9,612 bases of DNA. It comes from Lachnospiraceae bacterium. GTDB lineage: Bacteria; Bacillota_A; Clostridia; Lachnospirales; Lachnospiraceae. A model generated the notes under the pieces. It ran no database searches, was not told the DNA's origin, and was given only the letters and a program-made list of their open reading frames with translations. The translations under genes were made by a program, and so were the position numbers. Shown here piece by piece: positions 1-5,762 of the stretch; positions within the stretch are counted from its first letter, which is position 1, and every line of letters begins with the position of its first letter. Location: positions 1 to 9,612 of the forward strand of contig JAQUUB010000141.1 in assembly GCA_028694115.1 (NCBI GenBank), given 5' to 3'.

Positions 1-45
1 AAGAGAGCAACGAAGCATTATACCGTAGTAATTAACACAAAATCA

Positions 46-62
46 GCCAGCTAAACACTGGC
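46..62 (-). terminator. weak hairpin at the end of the small ORF
   Basis: A 5-bp inverted repeat (GCCAG / CTGGC, 7-base loop) spans the stop codon of the small ORF. On the minus strand it is followed by the T-rich TGATTTTGTGTT. It could be a weak intrinsic terminator for the operon, but the stem is short and the T-run is interrupted. Confidence 0.25.
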
Positions 63-218
63 CGTTATCACCGCCGGGTGGCCGCTGGTAATCGCATCAG
101 CGACCGCTGGCCGGCGCAAATTGCAGCCAATTATAAAAATCATACACAAAATGCCTAATATACCGAAGATTATAACTCTTTTTTTAGTTTTATTTTTCTT
201 TTTATCTCGTCCGCTCAT
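51..218 (-). CDS. small lipoprotein-like ORF, function unknown (55 aa)
   Basis: I do not recognise this small ORF. It starts at an ATG 24 bases after the stop of the membrane-anchored protein gene upstream, with GGGAG about 10 bases before the start, so it could be the third gene of that operon. The product has a lysine- and arginine-rich N-region (residues 1-14), a hydrophobic stretch (about 15-31) and I-I-G-C at 29-32, which fits a lipobox with Cys32 as the lipidated residue. Only 23 residues follow (32-55 overall). They are encoded by strikingly GC-rich DNA, unlike the AT-rich first half, so the gene may be a 5' fragment joined to foreign sequence or read out early by a stop. Alternatively it is a one-pass membrane microprotein. 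The reading is direct; being a real gene is inference. Confidence 0.4.
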   Translation of the reverse strand: MSGRDKKKNKTKKRVIIFGILGILCMIFIIGCNLRRPAVADAITSGHPAVITASV

Positions 219-242
219 CTCTATTCCACTCCCGTTTTATTC

Positions 243-1448
243 TCATTCATTGGTTGAACGGTATATATAGTGGGGCATACGTTCTAAACCATCTCCCATA
301 ATCTCATTTCCAAGATACTGATAGAATCCATTCTCTGCTAACTTTACCGTCAGTTTATGTGTCATATAGCAATCAGTTCCAATTCTTTCGCAAACTGCAT
401 CTATGGTTACAGTTATTGTCCCATCCTCATTTTCACTCATATCTGTTACTTCTGGCATTGACTCCCAAAATTCATTGAGAGAATAATTAAAGCATCCCAG
501 TCTCGTCCATGCATATGTTTGTGTTTCTTTATCATAGACTGCCCATTTCTGCAGTTGATTTTCCTCTACCGGAAGATATGTCATTATCAGTTCTTCAAAT
601 TCCTTTTTAGGAATTCCATTTGGATGCCTCGAACCGTCAAAGCGTTTTCCATATTTCATCTTATAAAAAGATTCATATATGGCATTATAATCAAGTGCTT
701 CCATCTGATTTACGTCCCAGTTGGAACAAAATAAATTGTTTCCCTGATAAGCAATTGGCAAGATCGAATTTATTGAGAATTCCCTATACTTCTCCGAGAT
801 AGGTTTTACACGTACCAGCACATCCCCCAAGACTACTTCTGAAACCTCTGGATATTCTGGTACACATAATTCATAGTGAAACCATCCCTTATCTGTATAT
901 TCCCAATTCTTTATTTTTGTATAAGAACTGCCAATGATGATTGGTTCATTCTGTTCATTCCAAGTCGAACGAGTGGAAAAAATATACATATTTTTACCAT
1001 CATAGGAGAACTTTTCACGATTCAATCCGCCATCAGCACATAAATCATACATAACAACTTCACCACTTTTCTGCTCTTCTGTCGTCTCAATAAATTTTTC
1101 TATTTTTTCAGCGTTTTCCATATTGGCATATAATGTTGTAGCTATCAATGGCTGACCAGTTTCCTTCAATATATCCATCATTTCAGTTATTGTCTTATCC
1201 GGCAATACAACATTGATCGACTTCCCTTTATCTGCTTGTTCATAAATAGCTCTAATTTTTTCTAACAATATTTTACAATCATTCTCTGCCTCTTTTTGTT
1301 CATCTGGATTAATGGGAAGATCGTACTCTTTTTCCTCTGTTTTATTTACTGCCTCTGAATTATCTTCTTTTCTCTTTTGAGGTTCTAAAACTATTCCTAC
1401 CAGCACGATTATAATCAACAAAAGCATCAACCACTTCACATCAACCAT
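243..1448 (-). CDS. membrane-anchored paralog of the upstream lipoprotein, possibly DUF6070 (401 aa)
   Basis: This is an exported protein of unknown function. Residues 6-21 form one hydrophobic segment (signal anchor, no lipobox), followed by a charged Lys/Glu-rich linker to about residue 60 and a globular extracellular domain. It is a clear paralog of the next gene upstream. Both share V-R-V-(K/Q)-P ... R-E ... LP-(I/V)-(A/G)-Y ... N-N-L ... N-W, then (M/I)KYGK, then IPK-(K/N)-EFE and a Thr-Gln-Thr-Tyr motif in the same order. The pairing and length suggest the Lachnospiraceae family DUF6070, recalled and not checked. I chose the second of two adjacent ATGs (1446-1448) because GGAGG lies 6 bases before it. 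The first ATG would give an ATGA overlap with the upstream stop but only 3 bases to the SD. Either way the two genes are translationally coupled. Confidence 0.8.
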   Translation of the reverse strand: MVDVKWLMLLLIIIVLVGIVLEPQKRKEDNSEAVNKTEEKEYDLPINPDEQKEAENDCKILLEKIRAIYEQADKGKSINVVLPDKTITEMMDILKETGQPLIATTLYANMENAEKIEKFIETTEEQKSGEVVMYDLCADGGLNREKFSYDGKNMYIFSTRSTWNEQNEPIIIGSSYTKIKNWEYTDKGWFHYELCVPEYPEVSEVVLGDVLVRVKPISEKYREFSINSILPIAYQGNNLFCSNWDVNQMEALDYNAIYESFYKMKYGKRFDGSRHPNGIPKKEFEELIMTYLPVEENQLQKWAVYDKETQTYAWTRLGCFNYSLNEFWESMPEVTDMSENEDGTITVTIDAVCERIGTDCYMTHKLTVKLAENGFYQYLGNEIMGDGLERMPHYIYRSTNE

Positions 1449-2632
1449 CATTGTCCTCCACTGTAATACATTGTCCACTCATCATCTGTCAATCGTTGTA
1501 TATACCATATTGGATTAGCTCTATTTTCAAATTCAAGTACACGATTAGAAACATACTGAAATCTACCATTTTCCATTGGGTGAATCACAAGTTCACTGGT
1601 GAAAGCATCATCTCTATTTTGAGATACCCATATACCATTTACAATCAATTTTATTGTCCCATCTGACTGTTCTTCATAAGAACTCACTTCCGGATAAGGT
1701 TCCCTAGGACATTCACAATCATATAATCCTCTTGGTCGATATCTATATGTTTGTGTATCTGCATGAAAGACTGTTTTTTCTTCTAAAACAGCACTGTCAA
1801 TTTTGAAAAATCCTTCGATGACATCTTCGAATTCATTCTTTGGTATTTCATATTCCTTTCCACTATAGTCACTTTCATATGGAACATACTTTCCATATTT
1901 TATTCGATATAATATATCAAACAAATCATAAAAGTTCACATCACTGTAATCTTCTTCACTCCAATTTGTTATAAGCAGGTTATTGATTTCATACCCAACC
2001 GGTAGTACATATTTCATATTGTACTCTCTACATTTTTTATCTAATGGCTGCACCCTTACTGCTGTATGTCCGCTTGCTCCATCATATCCAGATGGGAGAT
2101 ATCGTTCAAAAAACAGATATCCGTTCTTCGTATACTTCCATGTGCATGATTGAAACGCCTCTACATAAACAGACTCCATCTTATAATCTTTCCAGGTCAA
2201 TGAACTTTTCACAACATCTACCTTGCCTTCTGAAGTTGTAAAGTCACAACGAATAAACCCTCCATTATCCATAATCAAAATAATTGTTAAACTTCCTTTT
2301 TCTTTTAAGTCTACCTGCTTACAAAATTTTTCTACCTGATCCGGATTTACCATATCTATATAATTATTTATATCGACTGCGGTATATCCGGCTTTACCAA
2401 TACTTGTTATTATTTCGCCAGTAACATCTAATTCGTTTCGTTTACCTTCTTTATACGCTCTGTTATAAATTGACTGATATAACTCTCCAATCATTTTATT
2501 TTCTGCAAGCACTTCTGTATCCTGTGAAACAACCGTATTCTGTTCCAATACAGACTTTTCGTTTTCTGGCTGACATGCAGTTAATAGTACCACACTAGCT
2601 AAGCATGGAATTATCAACTTAAAATATCTCAT
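1448..2632 (-). CDS. predicted lipoprotein, first of a tandem paralog pair, possibly DUF6070 (394 aa)
   Basis: A surface lipoprotein of unknown function. The signal peptide is short and hydrophobic, ending in the lipobox L-T-A-C (residues 17-20), so Cys20 should be lipidated after SPase II cleavage. A Glu/Gln-rich linker to about residue 45 precedes the folded part. The shared block with the downstream paralog contains V-R-V-Q-P, LPVGYE, the NNLL..NW segment, IKYGK, IPKNEFE and TQTYRYRPRG. GGAGG sits 6 bases before the ATG at 2630-2632; the in-frame TTG one codon earlier is less likely. It is the first gene after a good promoter (2710-2738) carrying two copies of a dyad element. Its stop overlaps the start of the paralog. 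One protein lipidated and the other held by a membrane helix hints that the two act at the outer membrane face, perhaps together. The DUF6070 name is from memory. Confidence 0.82.
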   Translation of the reverse strand: MRYFKLIIPCLASVVLLTACQPENEKSVLEQNTVVSQDTEVLAENKMIGELYQSIYNRAYKEGKRNELDVTGEIITSIGKAGYTAVDINNYIDMVNPDQVEKFCKQVDLKEKGSLTIILIMDNGGFIRCDFTTSEGKVDVVKSSLTWKDYKMESVYVEAFQSCTWKYTKNGYLFFERYLPSGYDGASGHTAVRVQPLDKKCREYNMKYVLPVGYEINNLLITNWSEEDYSDVNFYDLFDILYRIKYGKYVPYESDYSGKEYEIPKNEFEDVIEGFFKIDSAVLEEKTVFHADTQTYRYRPRGLYDCECPREPYPEVSSYEEQSDGTIKLIVNGIWVSQNRDDAFTSELVIHPMENGRFQYVSNRVLEFENRANPIWYIQRLTDDEWTMYYSGGQ

Positions 2633-2665
2633 CAAAGACCTCCAATCTACTATTACAGCAGACTC

Positions 2666-2724
2666 TTACTTTTGTAAGATTTTAATTTATTTTTTTCTTT
2701 GCATTTTAAATATTACGTCTGTAA
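2666..2724 (-). promoter_or_regulatory. two copies of a TTAC-N4-GTAAGATTT element (candidate operators)
   Basis: As read on the plus strand, TTAC-N4-GTAA occurs at 2713-2724 and again at 2666-2677. Each is followed by the same GATTT extension, so TGTAAGATTT is repeated exactly at 2720-2729 and 2673-2682, 47 bases apart. The first copy lies in the spacer between -35 and -10; the second lies in the 5' untranslated region, where it forms a perfect 6-bp dyad (TCTTAC/GTAAGA). This layout fits a dimeric repressor with two operators. TTAC...TGTAA loosely resembles BlaI/CopY-type sites, but no such regulator is in the window. Confidence 0.45.
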
Positions 2725-2738
2725 GATTTAAAAGTCAA
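2710..2738 (-). promoter_or_regulatory. sigma-A type promoter of the paralog operon
   Basis: On the minus strand TTGACT (2733-2738) and TAATAT (2710-2715) are separated by exactly 17 bases. This is a near-consensus vegetative promoter, about 75 bases upstream of the lipoprotein start. Confidence 0.7.
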
Positions 2739-2784
2739 GTATTTTTTTCTACTTTTTATTACCACTTTGCCCAAAAGGGATTAT

Positions 2785-2819
2785 GTGTTCCATCCAGATT
2801 GCCTAAGCAATCGAAACAC
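2785..2819. repeat. two-tier inverted repeat without a T-run
   Basis: GATTGC (2797-2802) and GCAATC (2807-2812) form a perfect 6-bp stem with a 4-base loop. They are flanked by GTGTT (2785-2789) and AACAC (2815-2819), which can pair outside it. No T-run follows on the minus strand, so this is not a typical terminator. It lies in the non-coding scar between the recombinase remnant and the paralog operon promoter. It could be a residual binding site from the lost element or just stem-forming RNA. Confidence 0.35.
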
Positions 2820-2837
2820 GCCTCCTCATTCATTTTA

Positions 2838-2921
2838 TTATCCAAGCCAGTACATGTAGGTATTCAGCGTAATACTGATGCTAGAATACCCCAATAGGGT
2901 CTGTACTACCTTTAGGGTTAC
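2838..2921 (-). pseudogene. C-terminal remnant of a tyrosine recombinase/integrase
   Basis: Read in the +1 frame relative to the overlapping FUSC remnant, 27 codons give K-V-V-Q-T-L-L-G-Y-S-S-I-S-I-T-L-N-T-Y followed by MYWLG and a stop. This is the classic end of phage-type integrases, usually LGHSSI...TLxTYxH, where the final Tyr (residue 22 here) is the DNA-cleaving nucleophile. The usual His of the LGH motif is Tyr here and the normal helix after the nucleophile is lost. A one-base frame change just after it would continue as G-L-D-N-K-M-N-E-E and stay open to 2759, consistent with decay by frameshift. Arg-boxes and the rest of the catalytic domain are missing. It has no start or ribosome site and cannot be functional. 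Family assignment is from the motif; history is inference. Confidence 0.65.
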
Positions 2922-3060
2922 GTTGGATACAAAGGATTGCTGCTATCGCAGCATAAAAAGGAGCACCAGAAGTTCTAATAGTATCAACAAGAAAACATAG
3001 AAATACAGCAATAACCGTTTTTACTATGCGCCCTCCTATTTTAAAGGGATACCGCTTCAT
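2881..3060 (-). pseudogene. truncated FUSC / aromatic acid exporter family N-terminus (59 codons)
   Basis: The ORF begins at an ATG overlapping the PEBP stop (ATGA) and encodes KIGGRIVKT, a hydrophobic helix, then GAPFYAAIAAILCIQ. That is the start of FUSC/DUF939-type membrane proteins, in which a basic N-terminus precedes the first two membrane helices. Intact members of this family are several hundred residues long with six or more helices. Here the homology stops after about residue 47 (CIQRN). The last dozen residues come from DNA that in another frame encodes an integrase tail, so the junction is near 2921-2925. The rest of the exporter gene is absent. The position right behind PEBP suggests a former HxlR-PEBP-FUSC operon. 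A truncated product could still be translated by coupling but should not transport anything. Confidence 0.65.
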
Positions 3061-3563
3061 ATCTTATTGTAGATACCTTTCAACGTGTATTCTTCTAAAA
3101 TGTACCCGTCCATTTTGTGATATAGTTCATTGAGTAAAAATCCCCTGTTTAGTTCAAGTTGCTTGCTTAATGCAAAAATATGAAGTTCATAGGTATGGGC
3201 TTTATCGGGCGGTGTCATTCCACCATAGAAACAGGAAAGTGCTTCGCTCTGTCGATTTCCCTGTATACTTGTCCAACTATTGCATCCTTGAACAAAATCG
3301 CTTGCTGTCTGGCTCTCATTTCCCTTTAACTCATAGCGTATAATATTGGCAGCTAACCAGTGTATCCACACAAATCCTCCGGTAACAGGGTAAGCGTCTT
3401 TATCTTCCAACACAAGAGCAAAAGACTGTGTGTTTTCAGGTGAATTTTCAATTTTAATAGGTAGTGAATATGTTGGGACTCCATTCTCATTGAATTGTGT
3501 TCCACGTCCCCCAAACTGATCTTGAATAATGCCATTCACAATTCCTGTACTTGTAACAATCAT
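3057..3563 (-). CDS. YbhB/YbcL family phosphatidylethanolamine-binding protein (PEBP), 168 aa
   Basis: A soluble member of the PEBP/Raf-kinase-inhibitor-like superfamily. The anion-binding pocket motifs are visible: EDKDAYP at 53-59 (family D-x-D-A-P), the paired H68-W69 in the strand after it, and YGGMTPP with H123 in KAHTYELHIFAL (113-132). Length is normal for bacterial YbhB/YbcL proteins (150-180). There is no signal peptide, so it should be cytoplasmic. The biochemical role of bacterial members is not settled. The start is the ATG at 3561-3563, preceded by GGAGG at 8 bases. An in-frame ATG at 3576-3578 lies inside the SD region and cannot use it. The gene follows an HxlR regulator by 84 bases and is probably co-transcribed with it. 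Its SD sits in an inverted repeat arm (see separate entry), suggesting translational or transcriptional control. Confidence 0.9.
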   Translation of the reverse strand: MIVTSTGIVNGIIQDQFGGRGTQFNENGVPTYSLPIKIENSPENTQSFALVLEDKDAYPVTGGFVWIHWLAANIIRYELKGNESQTASDFVQGCNSWTSIQGNRQSEALSCFYGGMTPPDKAHTYELHIFALSKQLELNRGFLLNELYHKMDGYILEEYTLKGIYNKI

Positions 3564-3571
3564 AATAAATA

Positions 3572-3615
3572 CCTCCATGTGGTTTGTTTTCAGTCACATC
3601 ATAACCACGTGGAGG
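3572..3615 (-). promoter_or_regulatory. 13-bp inverted repeat sequestering the PEBP Shine-Dalgarno
   Basis: CCTCCATGTGGTT (3572-3584) and AACCACGTGGAGG (3603-3615) are inverted repeats with 12 of 13 matches. The single difference still allows a G-U pair in RNA. They are separated by 18 bases. On the mRNA the downstream arm contains the GGAGG ribosome site of the PEBP gene, so the folded leader would hide it. As DNA the dyad could instead be an operator for the HxlR regulator encoded just upstream. No T-run follows, so it is not an ordinary terminator. Confidence 0.6.
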
Positions 3616-3647
3616 CAAAAAGTAAATTACCCACTTTTTTGTTTGTA

Positions 3648-4013
3648 TCATTCTGGCACAACTCCCTTTTCATCTAATAAGCTTTCCTGGCCCTGTGCTT
3701 TGAGGTATTCTATTCCGATATGCTGCATTATCTTCAATGCTTCCAGCAATTCATACCCCTGTCCATCCGTCAAAGAATATTCCACATGAAGCGGATATCC
3801 TTCAAAAGATTTCTTTACTACAAATCCATATTCTATTAACTCATTTAAATGTTCCAGCAGCATTTTCTGCGTTATGCCATCAATATCTTTTTCCAGTTTT
3901 GCTAATGAAGTCGGCCCTAGCCGAAGTCTCCATAGAATAATCGGTTTCCATTTACCCTTAATCATATCGTGAACAAGTTCCAAAGGACAGGTAAATTCTT
4001 CTCTCAGTTTCAT
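3648..4013 (-). CDS. HxlR-family winged-helix transcriptional regulator (121 aa)
   Basis: A small DNA-binding regulator of the HxlR/MarR-like winged-helix group. Diagnostic family features are all present: the CPLELV start with Cys9, the GKWKPIILWRL helix, GITQKMLLEHLNELIEYGFV covering the recognition helix, a basic wing with Y-P-(x)-V-E-Y-S-LT, and a C-terminal dimerisation helix. Length is typical (110-130). The conserved N-terminal Cys is the redox-sensing residue in relatives such as YodB and HypR, so an electrophile or oxidant signal is possible here. That is family knowledge, not proof. The start is ATG 4011-4013, with AAGGAAG 8 bases upstream; the longest frame begins further up but overlaps the -10 region. 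Its own promoter lies at 4036-4064. The PEBP gene directly downstream is the likely target and operon partner. Confidence 0.88.
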   Translation of the reverse strand: MKLREEFTCPLELVHDMIKGKWKPIILWRLRLGPTSLAKLEKDIDGITQKMLLEHLNELIEYGFVVKKSFEGYPLHVEYSLTDGQGYELLEALKIMQHIGIEYLKAQGQESLLDEKGVVPE

Positions 4014-4035
4014 ATTCATCACTTCCTTGTACAAT

Positions 4036-4064
4036 ATCATAACGCAATTCATTTCCTAACTCAA
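4036..4064 (-). promoter_or_regulatory. promoter of the HxlR regulator gene
   Basis: On the minus strand TTGAGT (4059-4064), a 17-base spacer and TATGAT (4036-4041) precede the regulator by about 22 bases, leaving a very short leader. A perfect 8-bp palindrome TTGTACAA (4027-4034) lies at the expected transcription start and could be an autoregulatory operator. Confidence 0.6.
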
Positions 4065-4071
4065 CGAAAAA

Positions 4072-4113
4072 TCACCCTATAAGCAAAACTAAAAGAGCAA
4101 TCATACATATCAT
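4072..4113 (-). CDS. possible 13-aa hydrophobic micropeptide
   Basis: The ATG at 4111-4113 overlaps the stop of the 48-codon ORF by one base (TAATG), a common re-initiation arrangement. It encodes M-I-C-M-I-A-L-L-V-L-L-I-G, entirely hydrophobic. There is no strong SD of its own (GGG about 7 bases upstream). It may be chance. Confidence 0.15.
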   Translation of the reverse strand: MICMIALLVLLIG

Positions 4114-4259
4114 TATTTTCCCATGCCATCACCTCGTTTCTCTTGACCTCTCGTCTTTTCAATCGTATAAATACGCTCCTTCTTTTCTTTTCTGAAAAAG
4201 CATAGCGTTACACTATACAATACAGCATCTCGATCAATGACAAGAATTTCTTTTTTCAT
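4113..4259 (-). CDS. small ORF of unknown function (48 aa)
   Basis: I do not recognise this ORF. It encodes MKKEILVIDRDAVLYSVTLC followed by a highly basic tail rich in Lys, Arg and Glu (about residues 22-48). It has no clear membrane segment or signal peptide. It is supported by a strong ribosome site (AAGGGGGT, 6 bases from the ATG) and by a good -10 element with an 11-bp direct repeat at -35 (4322-4360). In the leader, AAGGG (4281-4285) and CCCTT (4266-4270) are complementary, and the latter is the complement of the SD, so the ribosome site may be partly hidden in RNA. It lies between the terminator of the immunity operon and the HxlR gene, with about 100 bases to the latter. It may be a regulatory or leader peptide, or a remnant. 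Confidence 0.45.
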   Translation of the reverse strand: MKKEILVIDRDAVLYSVTLCFFRKEKKERIYTIEKTRGQEKRGDGMGK

Positions 4260-4321
4260 CGCACCCCCTTCTTTTCGGACAAGGGCGCATTTTGCTGTCG
4301 CTCTTTTAAACTTTTCTATAG

Positions 4322-4360
4322 ATTATACTAATATGACTTTTTGAAGATTTCATAAAGATT
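4322..4360 (-). promoter_or_regulatory. promoter overlapped by an 11-bp direct repeat (OmpR-type box)
   Basis: The minus strand shows a perfect TATAAT at 4322-4327. The -35 position (4345-4350) does not match TTGACA but falls in one of two AATCTT copies (4344-4349 and 4355-4360) spaced exactly 11 bases apart. Repeats of about one helical turn over a poor -35 are how OmpR/PhoB-type activators commonly bind. It would drive the 48-codon ORF. Which regulator binds is not shown; the response regulator of the neighbouring operon is one candidate. Confidence 0.5.
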
Positions 4361-4363
4361 GGC

Positions 4364-4392
4364 AAAAAAAGAACGGCTCCGAAAAGCCGCTC
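4364..4392 (-). terminator. intrinsic terminator of the immunity operon
   Basis: On the minus strand GAGCGGCT and AGCCGTTC form an 8-bp stem (one G-T pair) with a 6-base loop, directly followed by seven T. It begins 6 bases after the histidine kinase stop codon and closes the six-gene operon. Confidence 0.9.
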
Positions 4393-4397
4393 AATTA

Positions 4398-5762
4398 TTA
4401 ACAGGGAATTTGTATCGTAACCTTTGCCCCGCCTGTTTTCAGTGAATTTTCTAAAATAAGCTGCCCACCATGTTGTTCCACAATAGAGTCGGCTATATAC
4501 AGTCCCATGCCATAGTGCATTTCTACATGACGACTTTGATCGGACATATAGAATTGTTCTTTGGCATGAAGCAAGGCTTCTTGCGAAAACCCTTTTCCTT
4601 CATCAACGATGGATATTTGTACAAAGCTGCCAACCGTGGAAATATACACATAGATTGTCCCTTCTTGCGGCGAATAGTACAAAGCATTATTAAGTATATT
4701 CATAATTGTTCGTTCCAGAAGGGTTTTATCTACTGTAAGCTGTTGTGGAATAATCTTCATTTTGGTTTCTAGTTGAATTTCACTTAATTTGCAAAGAACA
4801 ATCATTTGCAGCTCAAGCTGTTTTAAGTAATCTGGAAAATCAACTGTCTCACTATGAAATTGAATACCTATTGTTGCTTTGGATATATCAATCAGTGCCC
4901 TAATATAACTCTGCATTTTTTCAGAACTACTAATAATATAGTCAGCGCATTGCTGCTGCTCTGCATCCAAATTCGTCTCACTAATCAAATCTGCATTTCC
5001 TTGAATGACGGTTAGCGGCGTTTTCAAATCGTGAGCCAATGCTGCAATTTGTTCCTTTTGTATCTGGTCAGCTTTCCATTGCTGTTCCAATGAAGTTTTC
5101 AGACTTTCTTTCATACTTGAAAATGATAAAAGCACTTCTTCAAATTCCCTGATTTTTGAATGTTCCACTTCAAAATCAAGATTTTGCTGTGCTACTTCTG
5201 CCGTAGCCGTATAAAGTGGAGAAAGTTGTGACCGAAGGTTTTTTGCAAATCTAGTTGTGAGAAAAGCGCACACAAAAACACAATTCAAACCAATCAGAAC
5301 ATACAATAGGATTTCTGGTGATGGCAAATGCTCATTCATCCATTCATCCGTAAATTGGGAACCGATATAGTATTGAAGAATGACCAATTCATTCTCACGA
5401 GTAACAAGCAAATACTGCCTGTTTAGGCGTCTATCTATTACTCCGGTCGTTGCGTACTCCATAGCCCGTTCCAGATTATCGCCTTCAAGGGTAGTTTCGA
5501 CGACTTGATAGTTCTTATTCAAGATAAGATATTTACACCCTGCGGGCAACTTTATTTCCGTTAAATCTGGTGTTGTTGCGATAATCGGTGCAATTTCCTG
5601 AACACTTCGTTCCGAGTAATCAGCATAAGATATAATGTCAAAGGTTGTACTAAGCAAGAGCGTGCCAAAAGGAATAGCTACTGCCAATGACAGCCCCACA
5701 AGCAGCATAATCAAAAATTTCCAAAAAGCAGTTTTAAGTGTGATTCTTTTCTTCACTCCCAT
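4398..5762 (-). CDS. sensor histidine kinase of the lantibiotic-sensing two-component system (454 aa)
   Basis: A membrane sensor kinase that should autophosphorylate in response to an extracellular signal and pass phosphate to the response regulator encoded just upstream. Two membrane helices (about 13-37 and 150-169) enclose an external sensor loop of about 110 residues. A HAMP-like linker (about 171-225) leads to the HisKA domain with H244 in ALAHDLKTPL. The ATPase domain has the N-box (N355..NN359), G1 box D387-E-G-K-G and G2 box GMGLYIAD at 418-425. The kinase is complete. LanFEG-linked kinases of the NisK/SpaK type have this layout. The start is ATG 5760-5762, overlapping the regulator stop by 10 bases, with GGGGGAT about 10 bases upstream; the longest frame would use a TTG six codons earlier. 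It is the last gene of the operon, followed at once by a terminator. The inducing peptide cannot be read from the sequence. Confidence 0.93.
   Translation of the reverse strand: MGVKKRITLKTAFWKFLIMLLVGLSLAVAIPFGTLLLSTTFDIISYADYSERSVQEIAPIIATTPDLTEIKLPAGCKYLILNKNYQVVETTLEGDNLERAMEYATTGVIDRRLNRQYLLVTRENELVILQYYIGSQFTDEWMNEHLPSPEILLYVLIGLNCVFVCAFLTTRFAKNLRSQLSPLYTATAEVAQQNLDFEVEHSKIREFEEVLLSFSSMKESLKTSLEQQWKADQIQKEQIAALAHDLKTPLTVIQGNADLISETNLDAEQQQCADYIISSSEKMQSYIRALIDISKATIGIQFHSETVDFPDYLKQLELQMIVLCKLSEIQLETKMKIIPQQLTVDKTLLERTIMNILNNALYYSPQEGTIYVYISTVGSFVQISIVDEGKGFSQEALLHAKEQFYMSDQSRHVEMHYGMGLYIADSIVEQHGGQLILENSLKTGGAKVTIQIPC

Noticed and set aside
17..45. Possible promoter running out of the left edge (TATAAT at 17-22 on the minus strand)
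   Set aside because: The -10 is perfect but the -35 position (TGATTT at 40-45) is poor and the gene it would serve is outside the window, so it cannot be supported.
2768..2780. GCCCAAAAGGG hairpin as a terminator after the recombinase remnant
   Set aside because: The stem is only 3 bp and no T-run follows on the minus strand.
2881..3060. Complete small membrane protein of 59 residues
   Set aside because: The first part matches the start of a much larger exporter family and the end is out-of-frame integrase DNA, so truncation explains it better than a genuine small protein.
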